The notes: a model not told the origin generated them from the sequence alone. Numbered from the stretch's first letter, positions 1-6,643 are shown. The stretch: 11,801 nt of DNA from Candidatus Nomurabacteria bacterium (GCA_943349725.1 CALQZP010000036.1:1-11801), one strand, 5' to 3'. Program-made: numbers and translations.

Positions 1-32
1 CTTCTTGCATCGGTCTCATTATTTTTGTGGTC

Positions 33-41
33 ATTATACCA
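33..41 (-). promoter_or_regulatory. Extended -10 promoter candidate reading out of the left edge
   Basis: On the minus strand this reads TGGTATAAT, a perfect TATAAT hexamer with the TGn extension. No good -35 hexamer is visible 16-18 bases upstream, as expected for an extended -10 promoter. It would drive a minus-strand gene lying beyond the left end of the window. A single consensus match in AT-rich DNA can arise by chance. Confidence 0.4.
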
Positions 42-81
42 AAAAGTTCGAACTTATTTCCAGCAGAACCCCGACTAATCG

Positions 82-128
82 CACGCGCGGAGCGCGTGGT
101 GGCTCTGACCTGAGTCGTACGCTCAGAG
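82..128. repeat. Two small adjacent hairpins
   Basis: CACGCGC (82-88) pairs with GCGCGTG (92-98) over a 3-base loop. CTCTGA (103-108) can pair with TCAGAG (123-128), or CTGAG (110-114) with CTCAG (122-126). Together with the inverted repeat at 133-283 they make the non-coding stretch 1-334 strongly structured. I see no supported gene in this stretch. Confidence 0.5.
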
Positions 129-132
129 AATC

Positions 133-283
133 GCCCCGCCACCGCCTCGCGGACTCGGCGGAAGCCCCGAAAGAAAAAACACTCCTTGCATTTCTGATTT
201 GGCGGGGGTGAAATTTCTTTTGAAAAATGAAAAAGTTTTCTTCGGGGTTCCGCCCTCCAAGTATTCGGGCAGTGTGGCGGGGC
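133..283. repeat. 151-bp imperfect inverted repeat
   Basis: The outer 10 bases GCCCCGCCAC (133-142) are perfectly repeated in inverted orientation at 274-283. The arms stay alignable inward to about 180 and 235, with a shared GGCGGAAxCCCCGAA block and an A/T tract. The loop is AT-rich. The element lies just beyond the stop codon of the DKNYY gene and could end its transcription, but the T-run after the hairpin (285-291) suits plus-strand transcription better. It resembles in style, but not in exact sequence, the elements at 6312-6506 and 11662-11801. Confidence 0.7.
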
Positions 284-334
284 TATTTTTTTGGGTCGGA
301 CTGGGGGAAAGGAGAAAGTCTTACTCTAAAATTA

Positions 335-1906
335 TTAGTTAGCAAAAATAAATCTGATCTCTCCAGAATCTTCCTGCACTTTTTCTGGAATCATAACGAA
401 GCCATCTTTAATATTCATATTTTTACCTCTTGCCCAGCTGGAAGTATATAAATCTTCTAAAGCGGAGGATTGTTGATACTGTTGTGCATTTTCCTTCTGT
501 TCAGATGCGTCATTGCTTTCCATTCCGCCAAAACTTTTCTCTGTTTTAGTCCGAGTCTTCAAATCAATCAATTCAAAGTGCTTACTCCACAATCCTGCGT
601 CTCCAAAAGTTGATCTCAATCCGATTGTATCTTTAGATTTATTTAATCCTATTATCACGTATGATGACAGGCCATCGTATATTTTCTGCAAAACGTCTTT
701 CTCAAGATCGTACTGATATAAATCGGTTTTACATTTCGCCAAATATTCTCCACATCCATTTGTTCCGAGCAAGATATAAAGATTTGAGTCATCAACAAAA
801 TAATCCGTGATTTTCAAACTTTTTTCAAAATTATCTACAAGGGGACTGGACAATATATCTATATTTTCCGACTTATTAGTACTGAAATCAAATATACCAA
901 TGGAACCGCTATTACCATTAGGATAGGTGAAAAATGCTTTATTACGATAGATAGTTATTGCAGACTTTTGCTGAATAGGAGATGGGAAAGAAACAATAGA
1001 AGTCTCGGGCGTACTAGACGATTCAAAGATCATGAATAAGGATTCTTTATATGGAGACATATTAATAGCCACATCATCAGATATCTGAAAATTCACTTTT
1101 GATAAACTTATTCTACCGTTTGATTCACCACTGAAGCTGTAGCTGGTTTTGCCAACATTTCTCTGGTCTGTGAGACTGAAGAGGTCGTTGCTGTTCTTAT
1201 TGAAAAAATATTTTCCAATAATCGTTAATCCCCTTTCACTATTAACAGTGAGGTGAACATCGTTGCTATACACCCCATTTTTGTCACGGGTGTATCCAAA
1301 ACTGATAACTTCAAAAGTGGTAGGATCAAATCTTGAATCTGATTTACAATCTATGTACACAGTGTTCTTGTCTCTCCCGTATGAATGAACACCTTTGCTT
1401 AATAATATGAATGATTGCAAGTCAATATTTTTTTGTAAGTGATTATCACAGTAAATGCCGCTCCTGTCCTTGGCGTAAGATACTACACTGTCCTTATTTA
1501 CATTACTGAAAATTATTGAAAAGGAGGATGGGTCAGCCCCGACAACTTCTTTCGCTGTTCCGTCTTTGTAGGCGTCCAACCAATAGTATATTTTCCCGTC
1601 CTTGTCGTTAAAATAATATTTGCTCGCCCAATATTGTGTATTGATCCCGTCCCATTCGCCACGACTGATTGCAACTACAGGTGAATCATCCTGAATATTT
1701 CCATCACCATTTTTTACCGTTTGCATCGGCGAGGTCGATGAATGATTAACAAAAAAAATGAGGAGCGTTAATGCCACAAGAAATGAAACGAAAAAAACAA
1801 CCCAAACAATCTTTATTTTCAGGTTTTTCGAGGAATTACCAGCAGCATTGCTATCCTCGGTTATGCCTTGCCCAGGTTTTGGTTGTTTAGGTAAGTCACC
1901 ATTCAT
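335..1906 (-). CDS. DKNYY-repeat membrane-anchored protein of unknown function
   Basis: This is a 523-residue protein with a short polar N-terminus, one strongly hydrophobic segment at about residues 31-53, and a long part predicted to lie outside the membrane. Residues about 95-250 hold degenerate repeats with cores such as DKDGKIYY, KDRSGIYCD, DKNTVYID and DKNGVYSND, which is the signature of the DKNYY family. The family is common in bacterial envelope proteins and has no known catalytic role. Residues about 270-523 contain repeated short beta-strand-like segments and may form a propeller-like domain; that is only an impression. The segment GCGEYLAKC could form a disulphide. The gene stands alone. 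The start at 1906 lacks a Shine-Dalgarno motif but follows a promoter candidate that would leave about five leader bases. Membrane anchoring is confident; function is unknown. Confidence 0.85.
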   Translation of the reverse strand: MNGDLPKQPKPGQGITEDSNAAGNSSKNLKIKIVWVVFFVSFLVALTLLIFFVNHSSTSPMQTVKNGDGNIQDDSPVVAISRGEWDGINTQYWASKYYFNDKDGKIYYWLDAYKDGTAKEVVGADPSSFSIIFSNVNKDSVVSYAKDRSGIYCDNHLQKNIDLQSFILLSKGVHSYGRDKNTVYIDCKSDSRFDPTTFEVISFGYTRDKNGVYSNDVHLTVNSERGLTIIGKYFFNKNSNDLFSLTDQRNVGKTSYSFSGESNGRISLSKVNFQISDDVAINMSPYKESLFMIFESSSTPETSIVSFPSPIQQKSAITIYRNKAFFTYPNGNSGSIGIFDFSTNKSENIDILSSPLVDNFEKSLKITDYFVDDSNLYILLGTNGCGEYLAKCKTDLYQYDLEKDVLQKIYDGLSSYVIIGLNKSKDTIGLRSTFGDAGLWSKHFELIDLKTRTKTEKSFGGMESNDASEQKENAQQYQQSSALEDLYTSSWARGKNMNIKDGFVMIPEKVQEDSGEIRFIFAN

Positions 1907-1918
1907 ATATCACATACT

Positions 1919-1947
1919 ATCATATTCGCGACTCAAGCATAAGTAAA
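1919..1947 (-). promoter_or_regulatory. Promoter candidate of the DKNYY gene
   Basis: On the minus strand TTTACT (1942-1947) and TATGAT (1919-1924) are separated by 17 bases. Expected initiation about seven bases after the -10 gives a leader of only about five bases before the ATG at 1906, matching the near-leaderless arrangement elsewhere in the window. Confidence 0.4.
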
Positions 1948-2076
1948 TGTATAGCGAGTTCAACAATCAATTGCAACACCCTGTATTTATGATAACGGCG
2001 AAGCAAAACCAAAAATTTCCTTTCCATTTTTTGTCGGCTCCCCCCACACCCTCCGTCGATGAAAATAATACCATCC

Positions 2077-2661
2077 CTAATTAACCCCTCCACACTGTTC
2101 TCGTATCCACTCATATCCCGTCAATCGCTTCATTCCCTCGGTATCGTTTGCTAATGCGTTAAGCTTCTTTTCAATAGCCGTCTCTTGCTCGTCAATCGTC
2201 TTCCAAATGGTGTTGGCAGTTGCTTTACGCAGTTCCTCAAAGAATCGCTCGGCGGGATTGAGTTCCGGTGAGTATGGCGGCAGGAAAAGCACAATGAGGC
2301 CCGGTACACGGCGATGTATCTTTGGGCGGTGACACGGAGCGTTGTCCCACACGAGAATGACGAGTGTGTCCGGATGTTGTTTCTTGAGTTCAAGAAGGAA
2401 CGTGTGCGCTGCTACGCTGTCAAAACCATCAATGCCCGAAGGGTGAAAACTGTCCCCAGAGAGCGGAGCGACAGCTGAAAAGAGGTAGCGGTTCTCTAAC
2501 GATTGTTGGCTGTCTATGACGGTGCGCTTTCCCACTTGTGACCAGCTTCGTCTGAAGTTTGAAATGAGTCCATAGCGCATTTCGTCTCCGAAGAACAGCT
2601 CAAATGGACGATTCCTTAGCGGCTCCAGGAGATGCACCCTCGGCCATACGGCCTTGGGCAT
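2077..2661 (-). pseudogene. IS630-family transposase, DDE domain only (N-terminally truncated)
   Basis: This is the catalytic half of an IS630/Tc1-mariner type transposase, which cuts and rejoins DNA at the element ends, normally at TA targets. The DDE triad is visible: D26 in FFGDEMRYG, D106 in VLVWDNAPCH and E138 in SPELNPAERF. Family members are usually about 330-350 residues with an N-terminal helix-turn-helix DNA-binding region. Here only 194 residues are open and that region is absent. The apparent ATG (2659-2661) lies inside the 18-bp inverted repeat that starts the hairpin-rich block at 2656, so this start probably belongs to different DNA that replaced the 5' end. I found no helix-turn-helix continuation upstream on the minus strand. 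The remnant is probably inactive unless the missing domain is supplied from elsewhere. No terminal inverted repeats of the IS could be identified. Confidence 0.75.
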
Positions 2662-2757
2662 TTCCGCTAGGGCTGCTCGGGCCTAGATACTAGGTGCGGT
2701 GCTTCTCCTCGCACTCCCCGCCCTTACGGGACGGGTGCTCGGGCACCGCCTCTGTTT

Positions 2758-2782
2758 GGGGGAAGGAAGGAATCCTTCCCCC
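2758..2782. repeat. Perfect 10-bp stem-loop
   Basis: GGGGGAAGGA (2758-2767) pairs with TCCTTCCCCC (2773-2782) over a 5-base loop, inside the GC-rich segment. There is no T-run on either side, so it is not a typical intrinsic terminator. Confidence 0.7.
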
Positions 2783-2804
2783 AGCGCCTCCTCGCCTCGT
2801 GCGT

Positions 2805-2845
2805 CCTTGTTTTACCGTCGTCGCCGACTCCTAGGTAAAACAAGG
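2805..2845. repeat. Perfect 12-bp stem-loop
   Basis: CCTTGTTTTACC (2805-2816) pairs with GGTAAAACAAGG (2834-2845) over a 17-base loop. It is one of several consecutive stems in this block. A weaker CCCGC/GCGGG stem follows shortly after. Confidence 0.75.
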
Positions 2846-3059
2846 CGCATCCCGCATAAGGCGGGACAGGGCTCGGCCGACCGGAGGCGCACAACCCCTC
2901 TCCTCGTTTCCATTCGTGAGTTAGTGGTGTCGCTTCCGCTACTGGATTGCTGTGGCTTCGGCGAACGGCGGCGCTCATCCTTTCGTCACGGACGCCCTAG
3001 CGGAAATGCCCGAGGCGAAGCCGCCCGACCCGACACCGACCTTCTGTGCTTGCCACTGA

Positions 3060-3145
3060 AGCCCGCGTGAGTACACGTCGGGCTTCTTCCCTCCCAATGC
3101 GCGCACAATCCCCGCCGTTAGGGAAGCCCGAGGGGAACGGCGGGG
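3060..3145. repeat. Two more GC-rich stem-loops
   Basis: AGCCCGCGTG (from 3060) pairs with CACGTCGGGCT (to 3084) with one bulge and a 4-base loop. CCCCGCCGTT (3110-3119) pairs perfectly with AACGGCGGGG (3136-3145). The stretch between the inverted-repeat segment and the protease gene (3012-3206) holds only such structures and no gene that I can support. Confidence 0.65.
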
Positions 3146-3173
3146 GGCTCCCTTGCCCGAAAGCCAGCCCGTC

Positions 3174-3204
3174 CAACGGCTCAAATACACCATTTGAGCC
3201 GTTG
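3174..3204. repeat. Perfect 13-bp hairpin just after the protease gene
   Basis: CAACGGCTCAAAT (3174-3186) pairs without mismatch with ATTTGAGCCGTTG (3192-3204) over the loop ACACC. It begins two bases past the stop codon of the aspartic protease gene. There is no T-tract after it in the minus direction, so it may protect the transcript 3' end rather than act as a standard intrinsic terminator. Confidence 0.65.
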
Positions 3205-3206
3205 CG

Positions 3207-3587
3207 CTAAGATTTCTTTTTGCTATCCGTAATTTCAACTTTGCCGTTTAAGCTGTCCAATAGAAATGTCTTGCCTAGTTCCTTGAGTAATTTAGTTCCC
3301 AGCAAAATAATGTTCGCGGGTTGAATATCAATAGTAGTTGTAACACACTTTTTATCTACACAGATTTCTCCGATACAAACCAAATGTGATGATGAAGAAC
3401 CGTCTGCTAACGTATTTGACTGGATTCCGGTCAACACAAAACCGAGAGGAAACGCTTCAACATAAGGGAGTGTGAGATAACCATTGAATCCCGAATCTAC
3501 TAGAGCAATTACTTTTTTAGGCTTCCCATTCACTCCTTTGACTTCAATTTCTATCTTCGGCTGATCATTTTCAAAAGTTCCAAGCAT
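3207..3587 (-). CDS. Retropepsin-like clan AA aspartic protease (AF_0612-type)
   Basis: This is a 126-residue single-domain aspartic protease-like protein. The catalytic motif ALVDSGFNGYLTLP lies at about residues 28-41 (catalytic D31) and the second family motif IILLGTKLLKEL near residue 93. One aspartate per chain means the active site would form from a dimer, as in retroviral proteases. The DSGF/LTLP form matches the clan AA family named after AF_0612 of archaea, usually written DTGF; serine for threonine is a common tolerated change. No signal peptide or membrane segment is seen, so it is probably cytoplasmic. Its ATG lies inside the preceding gene (17-base overlap, different frame), implying translational coupling. 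The substrate is unknown. Family assignment is confident; enzymatic activity is inferred. Confidence 0.85.
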   Translation of the reverse strand: MLGTFENDQPKIEIEVKGVNGKPKKVIALVDSGFNGYLTLPYVEAFPLGFVLTGIQSNTLADGSSSSHLVCIGEICVDKKCVTTTIDIQPANIILLGTKLLKELGKTFLLDSLNGKVEITDSKKKS

Positions 3588-3849
3588 ATTTTTTGGCGTT
3601 AAAGTTCATGCTCGGGTTTTGAACACTTCCAATTTGGATAATGTAGAACAATGTGTCCCCAGATTCTTTTCTGGCTTTTTCAACCGCGACCAATCTATCG
3701 GCATCAATATAGTATTTGCCCTTTTCCACATCAATAACAGCATATTTACCCATATGCTCCTTCTCAAGCTTCTCTTTAAGCTTATCGGTATAGAATTTCT
3801 CTCCGAGTCTGGAGATGTCTTCTAGGGATAATGAGGGTTTGTTCGTCAT
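3571..3849 (-). CDS. Small partner protein encoded upstream of the clan AA protease
   Basis: This is a 92-residue soluble protein with a helical, charged N-terminal half (to about residue 32) and a beta-rich core around GKYAVIDVEKGKYYIDADRL, followed by a helix and a strand ending in YIIQIGS. Small proteins of this pattern are, to my recollection, often found next to AF_0612-type aspartic proteases; I cannot name a Pfam family with certainty. The gene overlaps the protease by 17 bases, so the two are co-transcribed and probably act together, as partner, regulator or substrate. The ATG at 3849 follows a TATACT -10 box by seven bases, so the message is probably leaderless. A toxin-antitoxin role is possible but not shown. 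Confidence 0.75.
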   Translation of the reverse strand: MTNKPSLSLEDISRLGEKFYTDKLKEKLEKEHMGKYAVIDVEKGKYYIDADRLVAVEKARKESGDTLFYIIQIGSVQNPSMNFNAKKYAWNF

Positions 3850-3856
3850 TAGGGTT

Positions 3857-3883
3857 AGTATAACATCTGATAACTTTTTTCAA
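3857..3883 (-). promoter_or_regulatory. Promoter of the protease gene pair, leaderless start
   Basis: On the minus strand TTGAAA (3878-3883) and TATACT (3857-3862) are separated by 15 bases, slightly short. The -10 box ends seven bases before the ATG at 3849, which places the expected transcription start at or next to the start codon. Confidence 0.5.
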
Positions 3884-3952
3884 CAGAAACGGAACGAATG
3901 AATCAATTCGCCAATTTTTTGCGACAGTGTTAAAAATCAGACGAGCCGAAAT

Positions 3953-4570
3953 TTATATCTTTCTTGGCTTAGGAAACTTGTATGCTAGATATATACCGAT
4001 AGCGTAAATTAACAGTCCGATTGGAGACACAAAACTTTTCCAAAATTCAGGCTCGAAAAATGAAATTGATATTGACTGTCCGACTGGAAAATCAGGAAAC
4101 TCGGCAGGATTATTTTGGGTATATTCATTGAGAAAATGGTCGAAAATAAATTTTTCGATTACAATTATTGCAACTACTACGATTAAAGCACTAATAATCT
4201 GCAACTGATGCCCCCGCTTCTTTCCTGCGCCAAGATAAACACCAAAACCAACTATATAACCTAAACCAAGCGAAATGTAACCAATCTCCGTACCAGTGCC
4301 AATCGCAACAAAATACCAAACGACACCTCCAATTGCCGCCGCAATAGCTCCGACAACGATTGAAAGTAAAATATTTGGATTCCTCGTTTCGTCCTCAAAA
4401 GCTTGGTTTGTTTTTTCTTTACACTCTGGGCATAAATAGATACTTTGACCCTTATTACCTTGAAGCGTTACAAATTGATCAGTTGTGCCTTCTTTTTGGC
4501 ACATCGAACAATTAACTTTTATTCCGACTTCAGAACCAATAGTAATTTTTTCTGGTGTTGTCTTTTCCAT
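3953..4570 (-). CDS. Zinc-ribbon multi-pass membrane protein
   Basis: This 205-residue protein opens with a probable zinc ribbon: CSMC (C21, C24) and CPEC (C47, C50). Four hydrophobic segments follow at about residues 67-90, 95-115, 122-145 and 181-197, and the short C-terminal tail is basic (KFPKPRKI). Two membrane segments carry GxxxG-like glycine spacing suited to helix packing. I do not recognise a named family. The ribbon is probably cytoplasmic and could bind a partner protein or nucleic acid. It is the last gene of a tight operon, eight bases after the M48 protease stop, so a role with that protease (adaptor, chaperone or substrate recruiter) is a reasonable inference. No Shine-Dalgarno motif precedes the ATG. 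Confidence 0.8.
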   Translation of the reverse strand: MEKTTPEKITIGSEVGIKVNCSMCQKEGTTDQFVTLQGNKGQSIYLCPECKEKTNQAFEDETRNPNILLSIVVGAIAAAIGGVVWYFVAIGTGTEIGYISLGLGYIVGFGVYLGAGKKRGHQLQIISALIVVVAIIVIEKFIFDHFLNEYTQNNPAEFPDFPVGQSISISFFEPEFWKSFVSPIGLLIYAIGIYLAYKFPKPRKI

Positions 4571-4578
4571 AAATTTAT

Positions 4579-5457
4579 TTATATAGTTTCTAATAATTTA
4601 ATCCGTTCGTCAATCGGAGGATGAGTAGAAAAAAGTTTATCTATAAATGAATCTGCAGAAGGCGTTGAGAAATATAAATGTGCAGTTGAAGCACTAAAAT
4701 GTTTCGGCAATCGGATGTCCATAGATATTTTTCTCAACGCTGATGCCAACGCTTTCGGTTTTTTTGTTAATTCTGCAGAACCTGCATCAGCTACATATTC
4801 TCTTTTCCTAGATATTGCCATTTGTATAAAAAACGCTGTCAAAGGAGCGAAAATTGATAAAATTGCTCCAATAATTGCAGTCACACCCGAAGTATCTTTT
4901 TCTTGAGCTTTATTTACGACATTTGATGACCAATAAAGATCAGCGATGATACTTATAGCACCAACCAAAATGCTTACTACAGCCATTGTTCGCATGTCAT
5001 AGTTTTTAACATGGGAAAGTTCGTGAGCTATCACGGCTTCTACTTCATCCAAAGTCATTTTTTGTAACAGACCTTTAGTAACTGCAACTGCACTGTGATT
5101 ATAATTTCGACCAGTGGCAAATGCGTTCATCGCATTATCATCCAAAAGATAAAGTTTAGGAAAAGGAATATTTGCTTTTGTACATAGTCGAGCTACAACT
5201 TCATAATATTCTGGGGCTTGCTCCTTGCTTACTGGTTTTGCTTTTGTAACACGAAGAATAATTTTGTCAGAATAAAAATAAGCAATAAAATTTATAATTC
5301 CAGCAACGACCAAAAAAGACCCTGTGCCAGTTAATCCCCAGTTAAAATAATAGGAAATCAATGAACCCAAAAGACCAATGATCACTGTAAGAATTGTAAT
5401 AAAAAAATATACTTTCAAATTATTATTTCTTATTTGTGAAGCAATAGAATTTTCCAT
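4579..5457 (-). CDS. htpX: M48-family membrane zinc metalloprotease, HtpX-like
   Basis: This is a 292-residue HtpX-type protease. HtpX enzymes degrade misfolded or damaged inner-membrane proteins with the active site on the cytoplasmic side. Two N-terminal membrane segments lie at about residues 15-38 and 45-62. The catalytic HExxH motif is in AVIAHELSHVKNYD (H145, E146, H149), and the probable third zinc ligand is E220 in SRKREYVADAGSAEL. Two further hydrophobic stretches (about 158-175 and 192-213) lie between them, as in E. coli HtpX. The conserved C-terminal STHPPIDERI is present and the length is normal (about 290), so it should be active. It is encoded 14 bases after the DUF2314 gene and 8 bases before the zinc-ribbon gene, in an operon led by an XRE repressor. 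No Shine-Dalgarno motif precedes the ATG. Confidence 0.95.
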   Translation of the reverse strand: MENSIASQIRNNNLKVYFFITILTVIIGLLGSLISYYFNWGLTGTGSFLVVAGIINFIAYFYSDKIILRVTKAKPVSKEQAPEYYEVVARLCTKANIPFPKLYLLDDNAMNAFATGRNYNHSAVAVTKGLLQKMTLDEVEAVIAHELSHVKNYDMRTMAVVSILVGAISIIADLYWSSNVVNKAQEKDTSGVTAIIGAILSIFAPLTAFFIQMAISRKREYVADAGSAELTKKPKALASALRKISMDIRLPKHFSASTAHLYFSTPSADSFIDKLFSTHPPIDERIKLLETI

Positions 5458-5471
5458 ATTTTTATCTTTTA

Positions 5472-6008
5472 TTAATTCGTAGATTCCTTAAAACACTTTT
5501 CTGAATATAAACCTGCCTCTAAATTAAATTGACCATTTTTTTCTGAAGCGATAGTCCAGTCTTCAACATCTTTTTTATTTACAACTACAGAATCTCCTAT
5601 ACTAATATTTTTTACCCAGATTGGTTCATTACCTAAAACCCCAGTAAATTTATCATCCTTATAACTTGTTACGCTAACCCACATATGCTCTTTTTCACCT
5701 TTATCGATAAATTCTTTTTTAATAGCATGTGTTTTGAGATCAGAAGATAATTTATCCACAGAATTCAAAAAAACTTCAATATTTTCTTGAGCTTCTTTTG
5801 TCGCATTATTAAGGCACATTTCTTGTGCAGATCCATCAGTGACTACAGTTACATTTTTTTGTTCAGTCGGCGGCAGTGGTTCCGTAGCTGTATCCCTCCC
5901 GAAAATACGTCCCAAAATAAGAATAGCAACAACAATTACACTAATTTGTTTTTTTGAAAAATCGTATCTCATTTTAGATATTTTATTCCACCAGTTATTA
6001 GAATCCAT
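5472..6008 (-). CDS. Membrane-anchored DUF2314-domain protein
   Basis: This is a 178-residue protein with a short basic N-terminus, one hydrophobic segment at about residues 22-36, a proline- and threonine-rich linker, and a C-terminal domain. The stretch EKEHMWVSVTSYKDD, then TGVLGNEPIWV, GDSVVV and the DVEDW near residue 150 match the DUF2314 pattern (HMWV, GxL-xxP, GDxV, DW). DUF2314 has no established function. Two cysteines (in QEMCLNN and SEKCFKE) could form a disulphide if the domain is extracytoplasmic. The gene lies seven bases after the XRE regulator and 14 before htpX, so all belong to one transcript. It may be a sensor, inhibitor or client of the protease; this is inference from position only. 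Confidence 0.8.
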   Translation of the reverse strand: MDSNNWWNKISKMRYDFSKKQISVIVVAILILGRIFGRDTATEPLPPTEQKNVTVVTDGSAQEMCLNNATKEAQENIEVFLNSVDKLSSDLKTHAIKKEFIDKGEKEHMWVSVTSYKDDKFTGVLGNEPIWVKNISIGDSVVVNKKDVEDWTIASEKNGQFNLEAGLYSEKCFKESTN

Positions 6009-6015
6009 TTATGTT

Positions 6016-6237
6016 CTATTTAACAAAATAACTCATATCCTTTTTGTAAAGTTTTGCAAATCGCTGAAGCTCAACAATATCAACTCTTTGCTGTCCGGTT
6101 TCCACATTGGAAACGTGAGATTGCGGGCGGCCAAGTTTCTTGGCCACCTCAACTTGCGTCAGTCCCGCCTCAAGTCGAGCTTTTACCAATCGCTCGACAA
6201 AATAGGCGTACTCCTTTGTGTGGATAGACTTAACCAT
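6016..6237 (-). CDS. XRE-family HTH transcriptional regulator
   Basis: This is a compact 73-residue Cro/C1-type DNA-binding protein, essentially one helix-turn-helix domain. The helices are recognisable in VKARLEAGLTQVEVAKKLGR and PQSHVSNVETGQQRVDIVEL, with the usual LTQ-VA-LG-SxVS-E-G landmarks. I chose the ATG at 6237 (MVKSIHTKEY), which matches the usual start of this family. The open frame continues to a TTG at 6273, but that codon falls inside a perfect palindrome that is more plausibly an operator. The stop is seven bases before the DUF2314 gene, so this is the first gene of a four-gene operon. It probably represses its own operon. Such regulators often release repression when a partner or protease changes state, but no specific signal can be read from the sequence. 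Confidence 0.9.
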   Translation of the reverse strand: MVKSIHTKEYAYFVERLVKARLEAGLTQVEVAKKLGRPQSHVSNVETGQQRVDIVELQRFAKLYKKDMSYFVK

Positions 6238-6242
6238 ATAGT

Positions 6243-6248
6243 AGTATG
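6243..6248 (-). promoter_or_regulatory. -10 box candidate of the XRE-M48 operon
   Basis: On the minus strand CATACT lies five bases before the ATG at 6237. A TTGATA with 17-base spacing to an overlapping TACTAT is also present and would place initiation inside the gene, so the exact box is uncertain. Either way the leader would be very short. Confidence 0.35.
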
Positions 6249-6251
6249 TTC

Positions 6252-6284
6252 TATCCAAATTATCAATATCCAAACTTTGGATAT
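6252..6284. promoter_or_regulatory. Probable XRE operator: 19-bp palindrome plus an extra half-site
   Basis: ATATCCAAACTTTGGATAT at 6266-6284 is a perfect inverted repeat with 9-bp arms around a central C. A third half-site TATCCAAA lies at 6252-6259 in direct orientation to the left arm. The cluster starts 15 bases upstream of the regulator's ATG and covers the expected promoter, the usual layout for autorepression by a dimeric XRE protein. Function is inferred from position and symmetry. Confidence 0.65.
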
Positions 6285-6311
6285 GGTGATAAGATTAAGA
6301 AGTCAGAAATA

Positions 6312-6506
6312 CCCGCCCTCCGCCCCGTCGCCCCCGCCTACGCTAAAGCTACGGACGGGCAAGCATTCCACTTCAAAAAGATTCCGCGCGCGACTTTGTT
6401 TTGTTCACAAAACAAGAAGTACCCTTGTGGCACAAAACAAAGAAGGATGCCTGCCCGCCGAAGCCGCTTCGGCGTAGGCGGGAGAAGCGACGGGGTGAGG
6501 GGCGGG
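6312..6506. repeat. 195-bp nested inverted-repeat element
   Basis: The arms at about 6312-6369 and 6445-6506 are imperfect inverted copies, sharing CCCGCC, CCCCGTCGC, CCCGCCTACGC and the inner GCATTCC/GGATGC. Inside, CTTTGTTTTG (6394-6403) pairs with CAAAACAAAG (6433-6442) and also with CACAAAACAAG (6406-6416), giving two competing inner stems. The arms contain the CCTACGC...GCTACGG core seen again at 8895-8923. The intergenic stretch 6285-6643 is otherwise without a supported gene. It may be a MITE-like repeat; any regulatory role is speculative. Confidence 0.7.
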
Positions 6507-6643
6507 AACGCCGAGTCTTCGAGGCGTTGAGTGCCGAATCGGCGAGGCTCCACTGATTGATTACTGCTTCTCGTAAAAAGTTAGAGCAAAGGTTAGAATT
6601 ACTCTACAAAAATATAGTCGCGGAAGACCGCTCTTTATTTTTG

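Larger units (their letters stand above)
2656..3011. mobile_element. 356-bp GC-rich segment bounded by 18-bp inverted repeats
   Basis: GGGCATTTCCGCTAGGGC at 2656-2673 recurs exactly in inverted orientation at 2994-3011. The match extends outward about four more bases with one mismatch. The interior is GC-rich and full of hairpins, and no open frame in it resembles a protein family. The left repeat forms the first codon of the truncated transposase. This fits a small non-autonomous inserted element, but no target-site duplication was recognised, so the boundaries as transposon ends are inferred. Confidence 0.5.

Noticed and set aside
5..211. 68-codon plus-strand frame at the left edge
   Set aside because: It runs through the hairpins and the left arm of the inverted repeat, and no family pattern is visible.
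1920..2114. 64-codon minus-strand frame overlapping the transposase end
   Set aside because: Out of frame with the transposase, no promoter or family resemblance; treated as a shadow ORF.
2699..3238. Overlapping open frames of 84-123 codons on both strands in the GC-rich block
   Set aside because: Low-complexity, arginine- and proline-rich translations with no family resemblance; they arise because GC-rich DNA lacks stops, and the DNA is dominated by stem-loops.
6246..6553. Open frames of 71-94 codons across the 195-bp inverted repeat
   Set aside because: They lie within the palindromic element on both strands and have no recognisable protein features.
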